A stretch of 64,000 nucleotides of DNA from Roseburia faecis (GTDB taxonomy: Bacteria; Bacillota; Clostridia; Lachnospirales; Lachnospiraceae): assembly GCF_001406815.1 (NCBI RefSeq), contig NZ_CVRR01000093.1, positions 1 to 64,000 of the forward strand, written 5' to 3'. Both the position numbers and the translations under genes were made by a program. The stretch's first letter is position 1, and the number at the start of each line of letters is the position of its first letter. Positions 44,228 through 53,807 of the stretch are shown in pieces. Under the pieces are notes generated by a model, which saw only the letters and a program-made list of their open reading frames with translations, had not been told where the DNA came from and searched no databases.

Positions 44228-45223
44228 CTATCTGGACTTTTCCTTCTCATCATATACAAGGGGAGGTTCTGCAACGATACCATCAAGTCTCTTGTTTGGT
44301 GTATCAGTTGCAAGGGTGAGTTTTCTTAAATCCTTATCATAGTGATATACCTGATTGGAAAGTCTCTCGTCCAAAGACACCTCCTGCATGTTTACCTCGA
44401 CTACCATCTGTGCAAGCATCTCAGGGCTTCCCATATCTGAAGATACTGCAATAACCTCATGCACACTCGAAGGGAGAATATAAAGGTCACTCTCTAAACT
44501 CTCTGCCAGCTCATGAAGCTCATTCTCATAAAGCATGGATGCTGCACCATTGATACCCTTTTCATTGGAAATCACCCACATCGTCTGCTCCGGTGGAATC
44601 TCGGCTATCATCATATCTGCAATCTCCTGTGGCATCCCATCCCTTGCGAACATTTCTCTCATAATGTCATTCATGCTTCGTACTACAGGTGGGAAGAGTC
44701 TTCTTGTGTTTTCCGCTGCACACTTAAAGAGCTGTTCCTCACTCATTCCAAGTCTTTTTGCAAATTCATTTGTAATTTTTGAACTCTGCACCGCATCCTT
44801 ATCTGCACTGATTATTACCTTATACACAATAGAAAGATCCTGGAACTCTCTGTGCGGCACCTGCTCCAAAAATGTCTTATTCTGCTCTGTATTGATGAGC
44901 TGGAATACAATCTTCTCGTTAGCATCCCTCATAATGCTGTCCACATCAACATCCGGAGCCTGCTCATATGCCCTTTCCATGAAGTCACATGCAGCCATAA
45001 GTGTTTCCTCAAGATCACCACAGTCCTGATACTTCTTATACATGTCATTGATATAAATCGTAGGCGAAATGTTCCTGCCTTCTTCTCTTAAGATGATGCC
45101 ATCAAGAGTCACATTCACCTTTTCCACTGGCTCTGCCACAAGTTCCACTCCTTTGAACTTCTCAGGCATATAATCCATAAACTTTTCTTTTACTACTTCC
45201 TTAAAAATCTCGTAATTCATCAT
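44228..45223 (-). CDS. DUF5688 protein
   Basis: The 331-residue protein matches the DUF5688 pattern: YEIFKEVVKEKFMDYMPEKF, then REEGRNISPTIYINDMYKKY, and the C-terminal LYILPSSVHEVIAVSSDMGS. The start at 45223 has AGGAGG nine bases upstream, which rules out the longer frame from 45268. The family is frequent in ICEs of gut Firmicutes; its function is unknown. The adhesin terminator stands just before it. Confidence 0.82.
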   Translation of the reverse strand: MMNYEIFKEVVKEKFMDYMPEKFKGVELVAEPVEKVNVTLDGIILREEGRNISPTIYINDMYKKYQDCGDLEETLMAACDFMERAYEQAPDVDVDSIMRDANEKIVFQLINTEQNKTFLEQVPHREFQDLSIVYKVIISADKDAVQSSKITNEFAKRLGMSEEQLFKCAAENTRRLFPPVVRSMNDIMREMFARDGMPQEIADMMIAEIPPEQTMWVISNEKGINGAASMLYENELHELAESLESDLYILPSSVHEVIAVSSDMGSPEMLAQMVVEVNMQEVSLDERLSNQVYHYDKDLRKLTLATDTPNKRLDGIVAEPPLVYDEKEKSR

Positions 45224-45244
45224 ATTACGGTTCCTCCTTAATCT

Positions 45245-45285
45245 AAAAAAGCAGGGAACATAAGTCACTGGCTTACATTCCCCGC
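45245..45285 (-). terminator. Terminator of the adhesin gene
   Basis: GCGGGGAATGTAAG / CTTATGTTCCCTGC stem with a 7-nt loop and TTTTTT. The GTAAGCCA...CTTATG core is shared with the terminator at 50843-50882. Confidence 0.85.
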
Positions 45286-45296
45286 AAGGTTAATTG

Positions 45297-48200
45297 TTAC
45301 TGTTTATTCTTTTTCTTTCTTCCACGAAGTCCTACTCCGACACCAGTAATAAGTGCAAGTGCACCGATTCCAAGATAAAGAAGCGGATTTGCATTGTCGC
45401 CTGTCTGTGGAAGCTTAGGCTCTGTCGGTACATTGACAAGCTTAAGTGTTGTTACAACAACTTCCGGTGCATTGTCATCATATCGAAGAGTTACATCGTG
45501 AGCTGTTTCATCAAGGATATATCCGTCAGCTGCTTTTGTCTCAACTACTGTATAATGGATATCTTCCTTAAATGAACCATCCTCATTGTAAGTACAGATA
45601 GGAAGCTCCTTGCTCTCTGCATGACCATTCTTGTCAGTAGTGAGTGTATCAAGCACCTTTCCGTCCTTATCCCTTACTTCAAATACAACACCCTCGATCG
45701 GCTTTCCGGTTACTTTGTCAGTTTTCTCAATGACAATCTTACCGACTGCCTGTTCATCTTTCATGGATACCTTCTGGATTTCTGCTGTCTCCTTTACTTC
45801 AAAGGTTACATCACTTGCCACCTTATATCCATATGGTGCAGATTCCTCTCTGAGTGTGTACTTTCCGACAGGAAGTCTCTCAATCATATGAGTCTTTCCT
45901 GCCTCTGATGTCCAGCTCTCAACAAGCTTTCCATCAGCATCAATAACCGAAAGCTTTGCTCCAGGTAATTCTTTCTTGCCTGTGATATCAGTCTTTGAAA
46001 TTTCTACCTTGATCGGTGCATTTTCAAATGCTGCCTTAAACTCGATAACCTTTACCTTATCTCCCTGATATGAAGCATCCACATCAAAAATCTTATCAGA
46101 CTTCACATAGCCCTTTGGTGCCTCAATCTCTTTGACATAATACTGTCCAAGTGGAAGGTCAGAGGTAAATGTTACTTTGCCATCCTTTCCAGTAACACCT
46201 CTCTCAATCTGTGTATCTGCTTTGACAATGACTTTTCCATCTTTATTTACGATATCCTCTTTCGCAAATAAGCCGAATACTGCACCTTCAAGAGCATTCT
46301 TCGTCTCTGAATCAGTCTTTGTGACAGTAATCTGCACCTTCTGTCTCTCATTGGTTACATCCATTCCCGCAAATACAACCTTTGTATTCTGGTCGATATA
46401 AGAAAGATCTGCATCAATCGGTGTATCATCCAGCACAAATCCATCTAATGTCTTTGTCTCTACAAGATAATACTTGCCAAGTGGAAGGTCATCAATTCTT
46501 GCAATGCCCTTATCGTTCGTAACAATGGTTGCTACCTTGTCACCAGCTTTGTGGTATACAGTTCCAAGTCCGTCTGCACTCACAATATCCTCTTTTGCAT
46601 ATACATCAAAGGTTACTCCTGCGAGACTATCCTTGAAGTAATTGAAAATGAAATCATACCAGTGTCCCTTCATAAGAGTGGTATCTGTTACAAACTCACC
46701 ATCCTTGTTGATTACGATAGAACCTGTCGGAACCTCGTCCTTCATCTCGACATGCTGCACATCGCCTGTATCCTCTACTGTAAACTGAATATCGGTTGCT
46801 TTCAGGTATCCGTATGGAGCAAACTCCTCACGAAGTGTGTAAGTCTCGCCAACTACAAGCTTCTTAATTACATGTGCTTCCTTAGCGTCAGATGTCCATG
46901 TGTCTACCACATTTCCATCCTTATCAAGTACAGTAAGTGTTGCACCTGTAAGCTCTGCACCGCTTGTGATATCTGTCTTTGTAAACTCAAAGGTTGTAGG
47001 AGTGTTTTTATACTCGCTGTTATATACGGCAGTCTTCACATCCTGTCCCTGATATTTTGTATCAAAGTTTACTGCTTCCTCATTTGTCACATATCCGGCA
47101 GGCTTTACAAGCTCCCTTGCAACATATTTTGCAAATGGATAATCCTTAACAAAAGCTATCTTTCCATTCTCATCAGATGTTGCTTTCTCAAGAAGTGTAC
47201 CCTTTTCGATGATGACCTTTCCGTCAACATTCTTGATATCCTCGTCTGCATAAAGACCAAATACTGCACCTGCAATCGGTGTATTATCTTCTGCATCAAG
47301 CTTAGTCACTGACATATCAAGCTTCTGTCTGTCATCTGAGAAAGTAAGGCTTTCCTTGATAACAGGTGTCTTATCATCCACATATGTGAATGTCACTTTC
47401 TGCTCATTCGGATTTAATACATATCCGTATGGAGCTTCCACTTCCACAACTCTGTACTGTCCAAGAGGAAGATTCTTAGCTGTTGCCTTTCCATCCTTGC
47501 CAGTTGTAAGAGTTGTCACAAGGTCTCCCTTGCTGTAATACTTAATGCGGTTTCCGGCTGCATCCTTCTGGTTGTCTGCTGTGTAAATATCCTCGGCAGC
47601 ATATACTTTGAATTTTGCTCCGGCAAGTGAGCCTTCCTTATAAACAAACTCTTTCTCATATGAGCTTGCAAGAAGTCCACCCCTGAATCCGTCAAGTACC
47701 TCGCCCTTCTTTTCTACAGTCAGCTCTCCGACTGCAGGGGCATCGGAATATTCCACGGTAATGATTGCATCATTTGTATCACCATCTGTCTCAAATGCTG
47801 TGTCAGTATCAACAGAAATGTTGACATACTTATCATTTACAACATATCCAAATGGTGCAGACACTTCCTCAATGCGGTAGTTACCGATTTTAAGTGCTTC
47901 CGGTAAGATTAAATCTCCGTCCTCATCAGTAAAGAATGAAGTATGCTCTACCTTTGACGGATAAGTTGTGTACTGGGTTACATATTCGTTCTTATCAATA
48001 TTAAAGATCTTAAACTCTGCGTTTGGTACAAGTACTGTCTGCTTTGTATCGGAATCCTTCTTGATTACACGAAGCTTTGCTGTAAACTCTCTGTCCAAGA
48101 AAACTCTCCATGTCTGAGGCTCTGTTGGATGATTCTCCTTTATCTTTACCTCAAATGGCTTGATTGTCTTCATGTTATGCGGAGTCTTTGATTCAACTAC

Positions 48201-50675
48201 CACATAAGTTCCATAAGGAATTGCAATGGAAACTGCATGTCCCTTATCATCGGATGTGATTGTTGTTGCTCCGTTTTCCCCGATTACCACAGGAGTAGCC
48301 TTATCAAAGTCATAACTTCCATCTGCCTTTACGGATAAAGAAGATTTTAAGTATGCTGTGAACTCTGCACCTGCAAGCAGTCCTGCTTCAGTATCATCGC
48401 CATTGTCAGATACCTTGATAAGCTGGAATGGCTGCTTGATAACCTGCTCTGCTGAGGTTGTGCTTCTTGATACCTCTGCTACAAGGTCTCCCTCATAGTC
48501 ACATACTACATCGTGCTCCTCTTCGTCTAAGAGATACCCCTCTGATGGAATGATTTCTTTCACATAATAGTTTCCAAGGTAAAGGTTATTGACCTCTGCC
48601 TCGCCATTCTTATCTGTTGTAAGAGTTGCAACTAAGTCCCCTGCTTTAAATACAACACCTGTTGCTCCGTCCGGATGCACGATATCGTTTCTTGCATAAA
48701 GACCATAAACTGCACCTTCAAGGCTTGCATCTCCCTGGGCAACTGCCTTGCCTGATTCCTTGTCTACCTTGTAGATATGAATCTTTGCTGTAGTTCTGTC
48801 ATTTACAAATGTGTGGCTGAATGATGCCTTTGCCTGTGTTTCAGGTAATACATTGAAATTGAAGCTGTAAACATCTTTACTGTTTCTAATATACGCATAT
48901 GGTGCCTGTGTCTCTGAGATATAATATCCGTTTGAAATAGGCAGATCCACGCTGTAGCTTGCACTTCCATCCTCACCTGTGGTTACTGTCTCAAGGGCTG
49001 TACCCTTTGTCACAATCACCTGTCCGGCATAGTTCTTGATGTCGTTTCCGGCATAAAGTGTGTACTTACCGCCATCAAGAGGATTTTCTGTATCAGAATC
49101 TTTCTTTACTACAGATACATCCGCTTTCTGTCTGGTATTCTCGACAGTAGTAGACTCATACTGTACTGTTACAGTCTGGTCCTTGTACTCAATCATTACA
49201 GTCTGTGGAGTTGTATTGATGGTATATCCGTCAATGCTCTTAATCTCTGTTACCACATAAGTTCCAAGATGAAGGTCAGATAATACCACCTGTCCGTCAT
49301 TTCCTGTGGTAAGGCTTTCTGCCACAACATCGCCAGCACTATACACCTTTGTACCATCTGCCTTGTAGATATCTGCTCCTGCAGTTACCTTAAAGGTTGC
49401 TCCGGAAAGCTTCTTTTTCTCATAAGTGAAATTGCTTCCATTCCATGAGCTAAGCACCTCACCCTCTTTGTAGATTGTGATTGCTCCAAGCTGCTCTTTA
49501 TCTGTTGCAGAGATTCCCGTTGTCTGTCCCGCTTTTACAGTAAGTGTATGAACCTTACCTGAAAGGACATATCCCTTTGGGGCTGTAATCTCTTTCACAT
49601 AATAAGTGCCTGCAACAAGTGCAGCTGACTTTGCATATCCATTTCCATCTGTTGTCATGGTCTGTACTCTGTTAGTGCATCCGCTGTCAGAATAGATTCC
49701 ATAGACTGCACCGGAAAGCTTCACTCCGCTTGACTCATCTGTCTTTGTAAGCTCACCATATCCGATGTTCTCTGTCTTGACCTTGATATAGGCTTTGACA
49801 GGATCTGCTGTCGGTCTTTCAGAAATAAACTCCTGATATCCGCTCTTTCCGGTAAGCCAGAATACACAGCTTGATGTTGTCTCTACCTTGCCAGCATTGG
49901 ATGCGAATGTTCCTGTTGTAGCTGTAGTATTCACGCTCGTTGAAGAGATTGTAATACTGTTGCCATTCTTATCAACAGAATATCCACTGATGCCAAAATC
50001 AAAGTCTGATAAGACACCATTGCTGTCAGATAATGTTGTTTCAAATCTCTGACTTCCCTCATTCCACTTTAATTCATAAGTTGGTGCCTCACTGGTTCTG
50101 CGTGATGCAAAACTTGGAAGTGTTGCATTGTAGGAGCTGCTGATATTGTCCCTGAGTCTCTCATAATAGCTGTATGAAGAATCAGGACTTGGTGCTGTGT
50201 TGCAGAGCTTTCTCGCTGCCGAATCACCACTTCCAGTTCCAAAGATATCTGCTACAATTACCCATACCATTGCCTGAGTTGCGATATACTCATCGCACTG
50301 GCTGTTGCTTGGAGCCGCCTTTTGTGTACTGTTAAACCCATAATAAAGGCAGTAACTTAAAAGCTTTCTCTGCTGTTCTGACATTGATGTGCTCGCATCA
50401 TCGTAGCTGTTCATAAGCTGACCGCCATCTGCTCTTAATCCGAAATTCATACAATATGCAGAATTTCCGTCAAGAATTGAATACAGAATCTTGCCATGAT
50501 TATATCCGGGCTTCAGCTCACTTACTTCTCCGGAATTTTTGACTGACGCATTCCAGAACGCAATATTTGCCTGCGGACTGGCTGCAAATGCTGTTGTACC
50601 ATTCGTAAAGAGTGTTCCAACCAGTGTGAGCATAGCCATAAATCCTGCCATAAAACGCTTTAGTTTCTGTTTCAT
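45297..50675 (-). CDS. Giant LPxTG adhesin with thioester domain and ~13 Cna-B/SpaA repeats
   Basis: The 1792-residue surface protein has a signal peptide (MAGFMAMLTLVGTLFTNG, cut near TAFA-AS). A thioester (TQXA-type) domain at about 40-160 has Cys in SAYCMNFG and the Gln in YIATQAMVWVI. About 13 Cna-B/SpaA repeats follow, each starting like VTKTDSETKNALEGAVFGLF, with Lys and the E of YYVKEI/YVVTEI positioned for isopeptide bonds. The end is a sorting signal LPQTG, hydrophobic helix and RGRKKKNKQ. The thioester could bond covalently to host or cell surfaces, and the sortase at 16182 should anchor it. It probably promotes mating contact or host adhesion. Confidence 0.9.
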   Translation of the reverse strand: MKQKLKRFMAGFMAMLTLVGTLFTNGTTAFAASPQANIAFWNASVKNSGEVSELKPGYNHGKILYSILDGNSAYCMNFGLRADGGQLMNSYDDASTSMSEQQRKLLSYCLYYGFNSTQKAAPSNSQCDEYIATQAMVWVIVADIFGTGSGDSAARKLCNTAPSPDSSYSYYERLRDNISSSYNATLPSFASRRTSEAPTYELKWNEGSQRFETTLSDSNGVLSDFDFGISGYSVDKNGNSITISSTSVNTTATTGTFASNAGKVETTSSCVFWLTGKSGYQEFISERPTADPVKAYIKVKTENIGYGELTKTDESSGVKLSGAVYGIYSDSGCTNRVQTMTTDGNGYAKSAALVAGTYYVKEITAPKGYVLSGKVHTLTVKAGQTTGISATDKEQLGAITIYKEGEVLSSWNGSNFTYEKKKLSGATFKVTAGADIYKADGTKVYSAGDVVAESLTTGNDGQVVLSDLHLGTYVVTEIKSIDGYTINTTPQTVMIEYKDQTVTVQYESTTVENTRQKADVSVVKKDSDTENPLDGGKYTLYAGNDIKNYAGQVIVTKGTALETVTTGEDGSASYSVDLPISNGYYISETQAPYAYIRNSKDVYSFNFNVLPETQAKASFSHTFVNDRTTAKIHIYKVDKESGKAVAQGDASLEGAVYGLYARNDIVHPDGATGVVFKAGDLVATLTTDKNGEAEVNNLYLGNYYVKEIIPSEGYLLDEEEHDVVCDYEGDLVAEVSRSTTSAEQVIKQPFQLIKVSDNGDDTEAGLLAGAEFTAYLKSSLSVKADGSYDFDKATPVVIGENGATTITSDDKGHAVSIAIPYGTYVVVESKTPHNMKTIKPFEVKIKENHPTEPQTWRVFLDREFTAKLRVIKKDSDTKQTVLVPNAEFKIFNIDKNEYVTQYTTYPSKVEHTSFFTDEDGDLILPEALKIGNYRIEEVSAPFGYVVNDKYVNISVDTDTAFETDGDTNDAIITVEYSDAPAVGELTVEKKGEVLDGFRGGLLASSYEKEFVYKEGSLAGAKFKVYAAEDIYTADNQKDAAGNRIKYYSKGDLVTTLTTGKDGKATAKNLPLGQYRVVEVEAPYGYVLNPNEQKVTFTYVDDKTPVIKESLTFSDDRQKLDMSVTKLDAEDNTPIAGAVFGLYADEDIKNVDGKVIIEKGTLLEKATSDENGKIAFVKDYPFAKYVARELVKPAGYVTNEEAVNFDTKYQGQDVKTAVYNSEYKNTPTTFEFTKTDITSGAELTGATLTVLDKDGNVVDTWTSDAKEAHVIKKLVVGETYTLREEFAPYGYLKATDIQFTVEDTGDVQHVEMKDEVPTGSIVINKDGEFVTDTTLMKGHWYDFIFNYFKDSLAGVTFDVYAKEDIVSADGLGTVYHKAGDKVATIVTNDKGIARIDDLPLGKYYLVETKTLDGFVLDDTPIDADLSYIDQNTKVVFAGMDVTNERQKVQITVTKTDSETKNALEGAVFGLFAKEDIVNKDGKVIVKADTQIERGVTGKDGKVTFTSDLPLGQYYVKEIEAPKGYVKSDKIFDVDASYQGDKVKVIEFKAAFENAPIKVEISKTDITGKKELPGAKLSVIDADGKLVESWTSEAGKTHMIERLPVGKYTLREESAPYGYKVASDVTFEVKETAEIQKVSMKDEQAVGKIVIEKTDKVTGKPIEGVVFEVRDKDGKVLDTLTTDKNGHAESKELPICTYNEDGSFKEDIHYTVVETKAADGYILDETAHDVTLRYDDNAPEVVVTTLKLVNVPTEPKLPQTGDNANPLLYLGIGALALITGVGVGLRGRKKKNKQ

Positions 50676-50703
50676 GTGCTCTTTCCTCCTTAAATCTCAA
50701 TTA

Positions 50704-50838
50704 GTTCAGAGCCTATTCGCAAAATTGCCTACTGCAATTTTTGCTCATGTGGCGTATCCGCCAAATAAAATTTCAAAATCAGTCTTAGAAATGCAAGCAT
50801 TTCACAACCGATTTATGAAATTTTGCTTGGCTCTGAAC
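50704..50838. repeat. 135-bp MITE-like palindromic element upstream of the adhesin
   Basis: The perfect 10-bp ends GTTCAGAGCC / GGCTCTGAAC enclose nested hairpins (GCAAAATTGC / GCAATTTTTGC, TGGCG / CCGCCA, GAAATGC / GCATTTC, AAATTTC / GAAATTT). It has no ORF and lies between the lipoprotein terminator and the adhesin ribosome site, that is, in the adhesin leader or promoter. Confidence 0.6.
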
Positions 50839-50842
50839 GGGT

Positions 50843-50882
50843 ACAAAAAAAGAAAGACATAAGTTTATGGCTTACATCTTTC
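50843..50882 (-). terminator. Terminator of the lipoprotein gene
   Basis: GAAAGATGTAAG / CTTATGTCTTTC stem and TTTTTTTG on the minus strand. Confidence 0.85.
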
Positions 50883-50908
50883 TTCCTTCTGCTTCTATTC
50901 GTTTTTAT

Positions 50909-51697
50909 TTATCTGTGACATCGAAACTCGTAATAGTCTGTGCCGCCTGTCGTGTAAACTCCATCATAACTGATGTAGAATACCGGATCTGTTTCCAAAA
51001 GTAACATACTTGCAATATATTCTGCGATTGCATCCTCAGATGATAACCGCTGTCCATCAATTGTACTTGCTTTGTTGAGGTCTGTCTCTACAAACACACT
51101 ATAATAAGAGCCTTCCATACCATCGTAAGGATAATACTCATTGTACTCTTCCTGCGTGATACTGCCGTCATTCAAATGATTCTGTAAATTCTGCTGTGTG
51201 GTAATCATCCCTCCTGCCTGACACTTTGCTGTTGCAAGTGACACAACATTCTGTGGACTGTACGCCACAGATGCAGGCTGTGGATTGCTCACATTGTCTT
51301 TCGGACTGTCTGTAGTCTGACCACCATTACCTGCATTACTCTGATTTCCACCAGCTTCCTCATTATCATTTACAGGAGCTTTCTGTTCCGGCTCGTCATT
51401 CTGCTCTGACTTTTCTTCCTGCTTTGAATCAGTTTCATTATCAGCGGACCGGTTATCTTCTTTATCAATCTTCTCTTCTGAATCTTTAACCTCGGCAATA
51501 TCTTTCTCTGTCTCTTCACTTCCAACTTCGGTTGTGACCTCTGTGACAGCTTTCGTTGCCATTTCTACTTCTTCAGTTGGCTTTACGCTTTCCGTCTGTT
51601 TCTCTGTCTGATTATCAGCCTTTTCCTTACCACCATTACAGGCAGCCATTGAAAAGACCAGTACTGCGGATAATAAGATAATACTTATCTTCTTCAT
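50909..51697 (-). CDS. ICE-encoded lipoprotein
   Basis: The start at 51697 gives a lipoprotein signal (MKKISIILLSAVLVFSMAAC, lipobox SMAAC). A long Glu/Thr/Asn-rich disordered stalk (about 25-150) follows and then a small C-terminal domain (VVSLATAKCQAGGMITTQQN; GSYYSVFVETDLNK; DPVFYISYDGVYTTGG). It should sit on the outer face of the membrane. No family is recognised. It is close to the adhesin, so surface exclusion or mating contact are possible roles. Confidence 0.75.
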   Translation of the reverse strand: MKKISIILLSAVLVFSMAACNGGKEKADNQTEKQTESVKPTEEVEMATKAVTEVTTEVGSEETEKDIAEVKDSEEKIDKEDNRSADNETDSKQEEKSEQNDEPEQKAPVNDNEEAGGNQSNAGNGGQTTDSPKDNVSNPQPASVAYSPQNVVSLATAKCQAGGMITTQQNLQNHLNDGSITQEEYNEYYPYDGMEGSYYSVFVETDLNKASTIDGQRLSSEDAIAEYIASMLLLETDPVFYISYDGVYTTGGTDYYEFRCHR

Positions 51698-51834
51698 AGT
51701 AATCACCCATCCCTTCTCCGCAAGAGGGACGGGCTTTGTGTTCCGTGCCATCCACCCTTGCGGTGAACTATTTATCTGTAATGCACGGGACACATAGGAC
51801 TGTCCCGTATTCTGTGCATCTTAAACTCCTTTCA

Positions 51835-51918
51835 TTATACCAGCTCTCTTATTTTAAAGAAATACTGCATAAGTCGTCTGTTTTTCTTATAATTCAAGAA
51901 TAAACCCTTTGCCTGCAT
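51835..51918 (-). CDS. 27-residue basic peptide
   Basis: A strong ribosome site (GAGGAGGTGAG) precedes MQAKGLFLNYKKNRRL then MQYFFKIRELV and stop. It lies in the operon after the small hydrophobic protein. It is too short for a family call; it may be a leader peptide for the lipoprotein gene. Confidence 0.45.
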   Translation of the reverse strand: MQAKGLFLNYKKNRRLMQYFFKIRELV

Positions 51919-51934
51919 ATATGCTCACCTCCTC

Positions 51935-52108
51935 TCAAAATGTGCCCATTCTTACGAATGAAAGAAATACCCTTGCCACCATAGCGAATAGAAGAAGAAT
52001 TATTCTGGCAAGTCCTAAGACCAGCTTCAAAGCTCCAAGAATTATCCTTAATATCCACTTGAGTATCTCTAAAATTACTGTTCCTACGGCTCCCATAACT
52101 CTTCTCAT
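51935..52108 (-). CDS. Small hydrophobic membrane protein
   Basis: The start at 52108 (AAAGGAGACTG upstream) gives 57 residues that are almost wholly hydrophobic with spaced Arg/Lys (ILEILKWILRIILGALKLVL then GLARIILLLFAMVARVFL). It would form one long or two short amphipathic membrane helices. It lies 5 nt after the ParR-like gene. It resembles small membrane peptides in general, without an assigned family. A toxin-like or membrane-tether role is a guess. Confidence 0.6.
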   Translation of the reverse strand: MRRVMGAVGTVILEILKWILRIILGALKLVLGLARIILLLFAMVARVFLSFVRMGTF

Positions 52109-52113
52109 AATAA

Positions 52114-52560
52114 TCAGTCTCCTTTCGACATCCATCCCATTGCAAGTCCTGCAACATCTGCATCGTCCATAACATCTTCTGTAGGTTCTAGTGCTTCACT
52201 ATTGGCTGCCTGCATTATTACCGGCTGACCAACATTCATCCCGGATATCACTCCGCCTAACAGCCTTATGACCTCTTTCCTAGCCTCATTGGTTGCTGCT
52301 TCAATGACTTCTTCCTTAATGTCATCAATATCTTCTGACCGGATATATTCAGCCCTCTCTTTTTCTTTCTTCTTGATAACAAAAGTTTCTTTTCCATAAT
52401 TATCAATGTAGAACTGAATCGCATCTATGATGAACTGATTCTTAGATTTGAAAATCTTCGGATCAAGGTTCTGAATCACATCATTGATTTTCACATGCTG
52501 AGGATTGCTCATGTTAAGGCGGACAGAAGTTTTTACTTCATATTCAAGTCTTCTTCCCAT
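52114..52560 (-). CDS. ParR-like DNA-binding adaptor
   Basis: The ~148-residue protein has a ribbon-helix-helix-type N-terminus (TSVRLNMSNPQHVKINDVIQ then KSKNQFIIDAIQFYIDNYG) and a long acidic C-terminal part with a conserved GGVISGM patch. This is the layout of centromere-binding partners of ParM-type filaments. The start at 52560 is six bases after AGGAGG. It follows the ParM-like gene by 11 nt, the standard order parM-parR. Confidence 0.75.
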   Translation of the reverse strand: MGRRLEYEVKTSVRLNMSNPQHVKINDVIQNLDPKIFKSKNQFIIDAIQFYIDNYGKETFVIKKKEKERAEYIRSEDIDDIKEEVIEAATNEARKEVIRLLGGVISGMNVGQPVIMQAANSEALEPTEDVMDDADVAGLAMGWMSKGD

Positions 52561-52571
52561 CATCTGCCTCC

Positions 52572-53492
52572 TTATGATAATCGCTTAGTGCTTTTAAGTC
52601 CCATTGTGGCAAGCTGCTCATATCCTCTTGCATTTGCCTTTACATCAAGGTTATAGGAAATGTTCTTAGCATCATGACTACCAAAATTCTTCATCACAAC
52701 TGCCCCGCCACCGACAAATACAATCGGTGTAGTCTTTAAGTTATACCCAAACTCACGGATTGAGTTATATACCTTATCAACAAAATCCTCTATCTCTGCC
52801 TTGATAATGGCAAAGTATTCATCATCAATATCTGACCTGCCATATCGCATGATGTTCTGTATCTCTGACTCGTCTACCTCTCCGTTAAGCTGTCTTACAC
52901 ACTGTTCATTGATAGAACGCATACAGGTAATAAGACCTTTTGGTATCGTCACACACTTTGATTCATCCGGTGACTTGTTGATTACGGGCATAATGTCGAT
53001 TGTCCAGCTACCGATATCTACTATCAGCGTTTTCTTTGCCATTGTAGGAATCTTGTCCACTACTGCTGCATAACACTGAGGGAATACTGCCACATCATCC
53101 ATTTCAATATAATACGGCTCATTCTCATATTTGAAGCTTACACGCTTATTCTTTGTCAGGTACTTGATAAAATCATTCTTCTCTGCTCCAAACCTTGTAA
53201 GTGGTAGTCCTACGGCAAGGAATACCTTTGCCTCTGCAAGACCTCTTCTTTTAAGTTCCTTAGCAACTGCTGCAAGAGTGAGAAGATAAAAGCTGTCATC
53301 TTCGACCTTTGTATCCTTTACTTCCTGCCTCACAGTTCCAACCTTATAGAACTTTCCTTCATACTCAAGTACATCGCCGAAAAGCGCCGGAGTTGTTGTA
53401 ATCTCCTTAACACCTGTGACAAATACCTGAGAGATTGTTTTCATCATTGACCAGCCATGATCAATGCCGATTACTTCTAACTTGTTATTCAT
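52572..53492 (-). CDS. ParM/StbA-like actin ATPase
   Basis: The start at 53492 (AAAGGAGTGAAAGG upstream) gives ~306 residues of actin/Hsp70 fold: phosphate-1 loop VIGIDHGWSMMKT, phosphate-2 TLIVDIGSWTIDIMPV (about 165-180) and adenosine motif TTPIVFVGGGAVVMKNFG (about 270-287). ParM filaments push plasmid copies apart when bound to ParR at a centromere. In an ICE the pair would stabilise the circular form after excision. A centromere array has not been located with certainty. Confidence 0.88.
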   Translation of the reverse strand: MNNKLEVIGIDHGWSMMKTISQVFVTGVKEITTTPALFGDVLEYEGKFYKVGTVRQEVKDTKVEDDSFYLLTLAAVAKELKRRGLAEAKVFLAVGLPLTRFGAEKNDFIKYLTKNKRVSFKYENEPYYIEMDDVAVFPQCYAAVVDKIPTMAKKTLIVDIGSWTIDIMPVINKSPDESKCVTIPKGLITCMRSINEQCVRQLNGEVDESEIQNIMRYGRSDIDDEYFAIIKAEIEDFVDKVYNSIREFGYNLKTTPIVFVGGGAVVMKNFGSHDAKNISYNLDVKANARGYEQLATMGLKSTKRLS

Positions 53493-53550
53493 GTTCCTTT
53501 CACTCCTTTTCTGTATTGTCTGCATTATTGTTTTGCAAAATTTCATATAA

Positions 53551-53730
53551 TTACCCACACCCTTTCAAGTGCTCGGTTTTGTCAGATGCAGGAATATCAT
53601 CTGACCTGCCATAAAAATGCTTTCTCATTAATTCCTCATACAGTTCATCACTCTCTGCCTTAACTTTCATAAGACAGTAGAGAACCACTGTACTAATAAT
53701 GATTACGAACCAAATTAACACCTTGCCCAT
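53551..53730 (-). CDS. Small single-span membrane protein
   Basis: The start at 53730 follows GAGAGGAGTGG and gives 59 residues: one membrane helix (VLIWFVIIISTVVLYCLM) and a charged cytoplasmic tail (KAESDELYEELMRKHFYG). It is the first gene of the ICE operon, right behind the terminator-like leader at 53755-53807. No family is assigned. Confidence 0.65.
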   Translation of the reverse strand: MGKVLIWFVIIISTVVLYCLMKVKAESDELYEELMRKHFYGRSDDIPASDKTEHLKGCG

Positions 53731-53754
53731 TCGACCACTCCTCTCAAATAAAAA

Positions 53755-53807
53755 GAGGACCAAACCAGCTGATGGAGTATTCCATCTCAAGTGCTAATTT
53801 AGTCCTC
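53755..53807 (-). terminator. Leader terminator T2 before the first ICE gene
   Basis: GAGGACTAAATTAGC pairs with GCTGGTTTGGTCCTC (12 Watson-Crick and 3 G-U pairs), encloses a GATGGA / TCCATC hairpin and is followed by TTTTTATTTG. Its 5' arm is also exactly complementary to the 3' arm of T1 (53957-53968). Confidence 0.75.
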
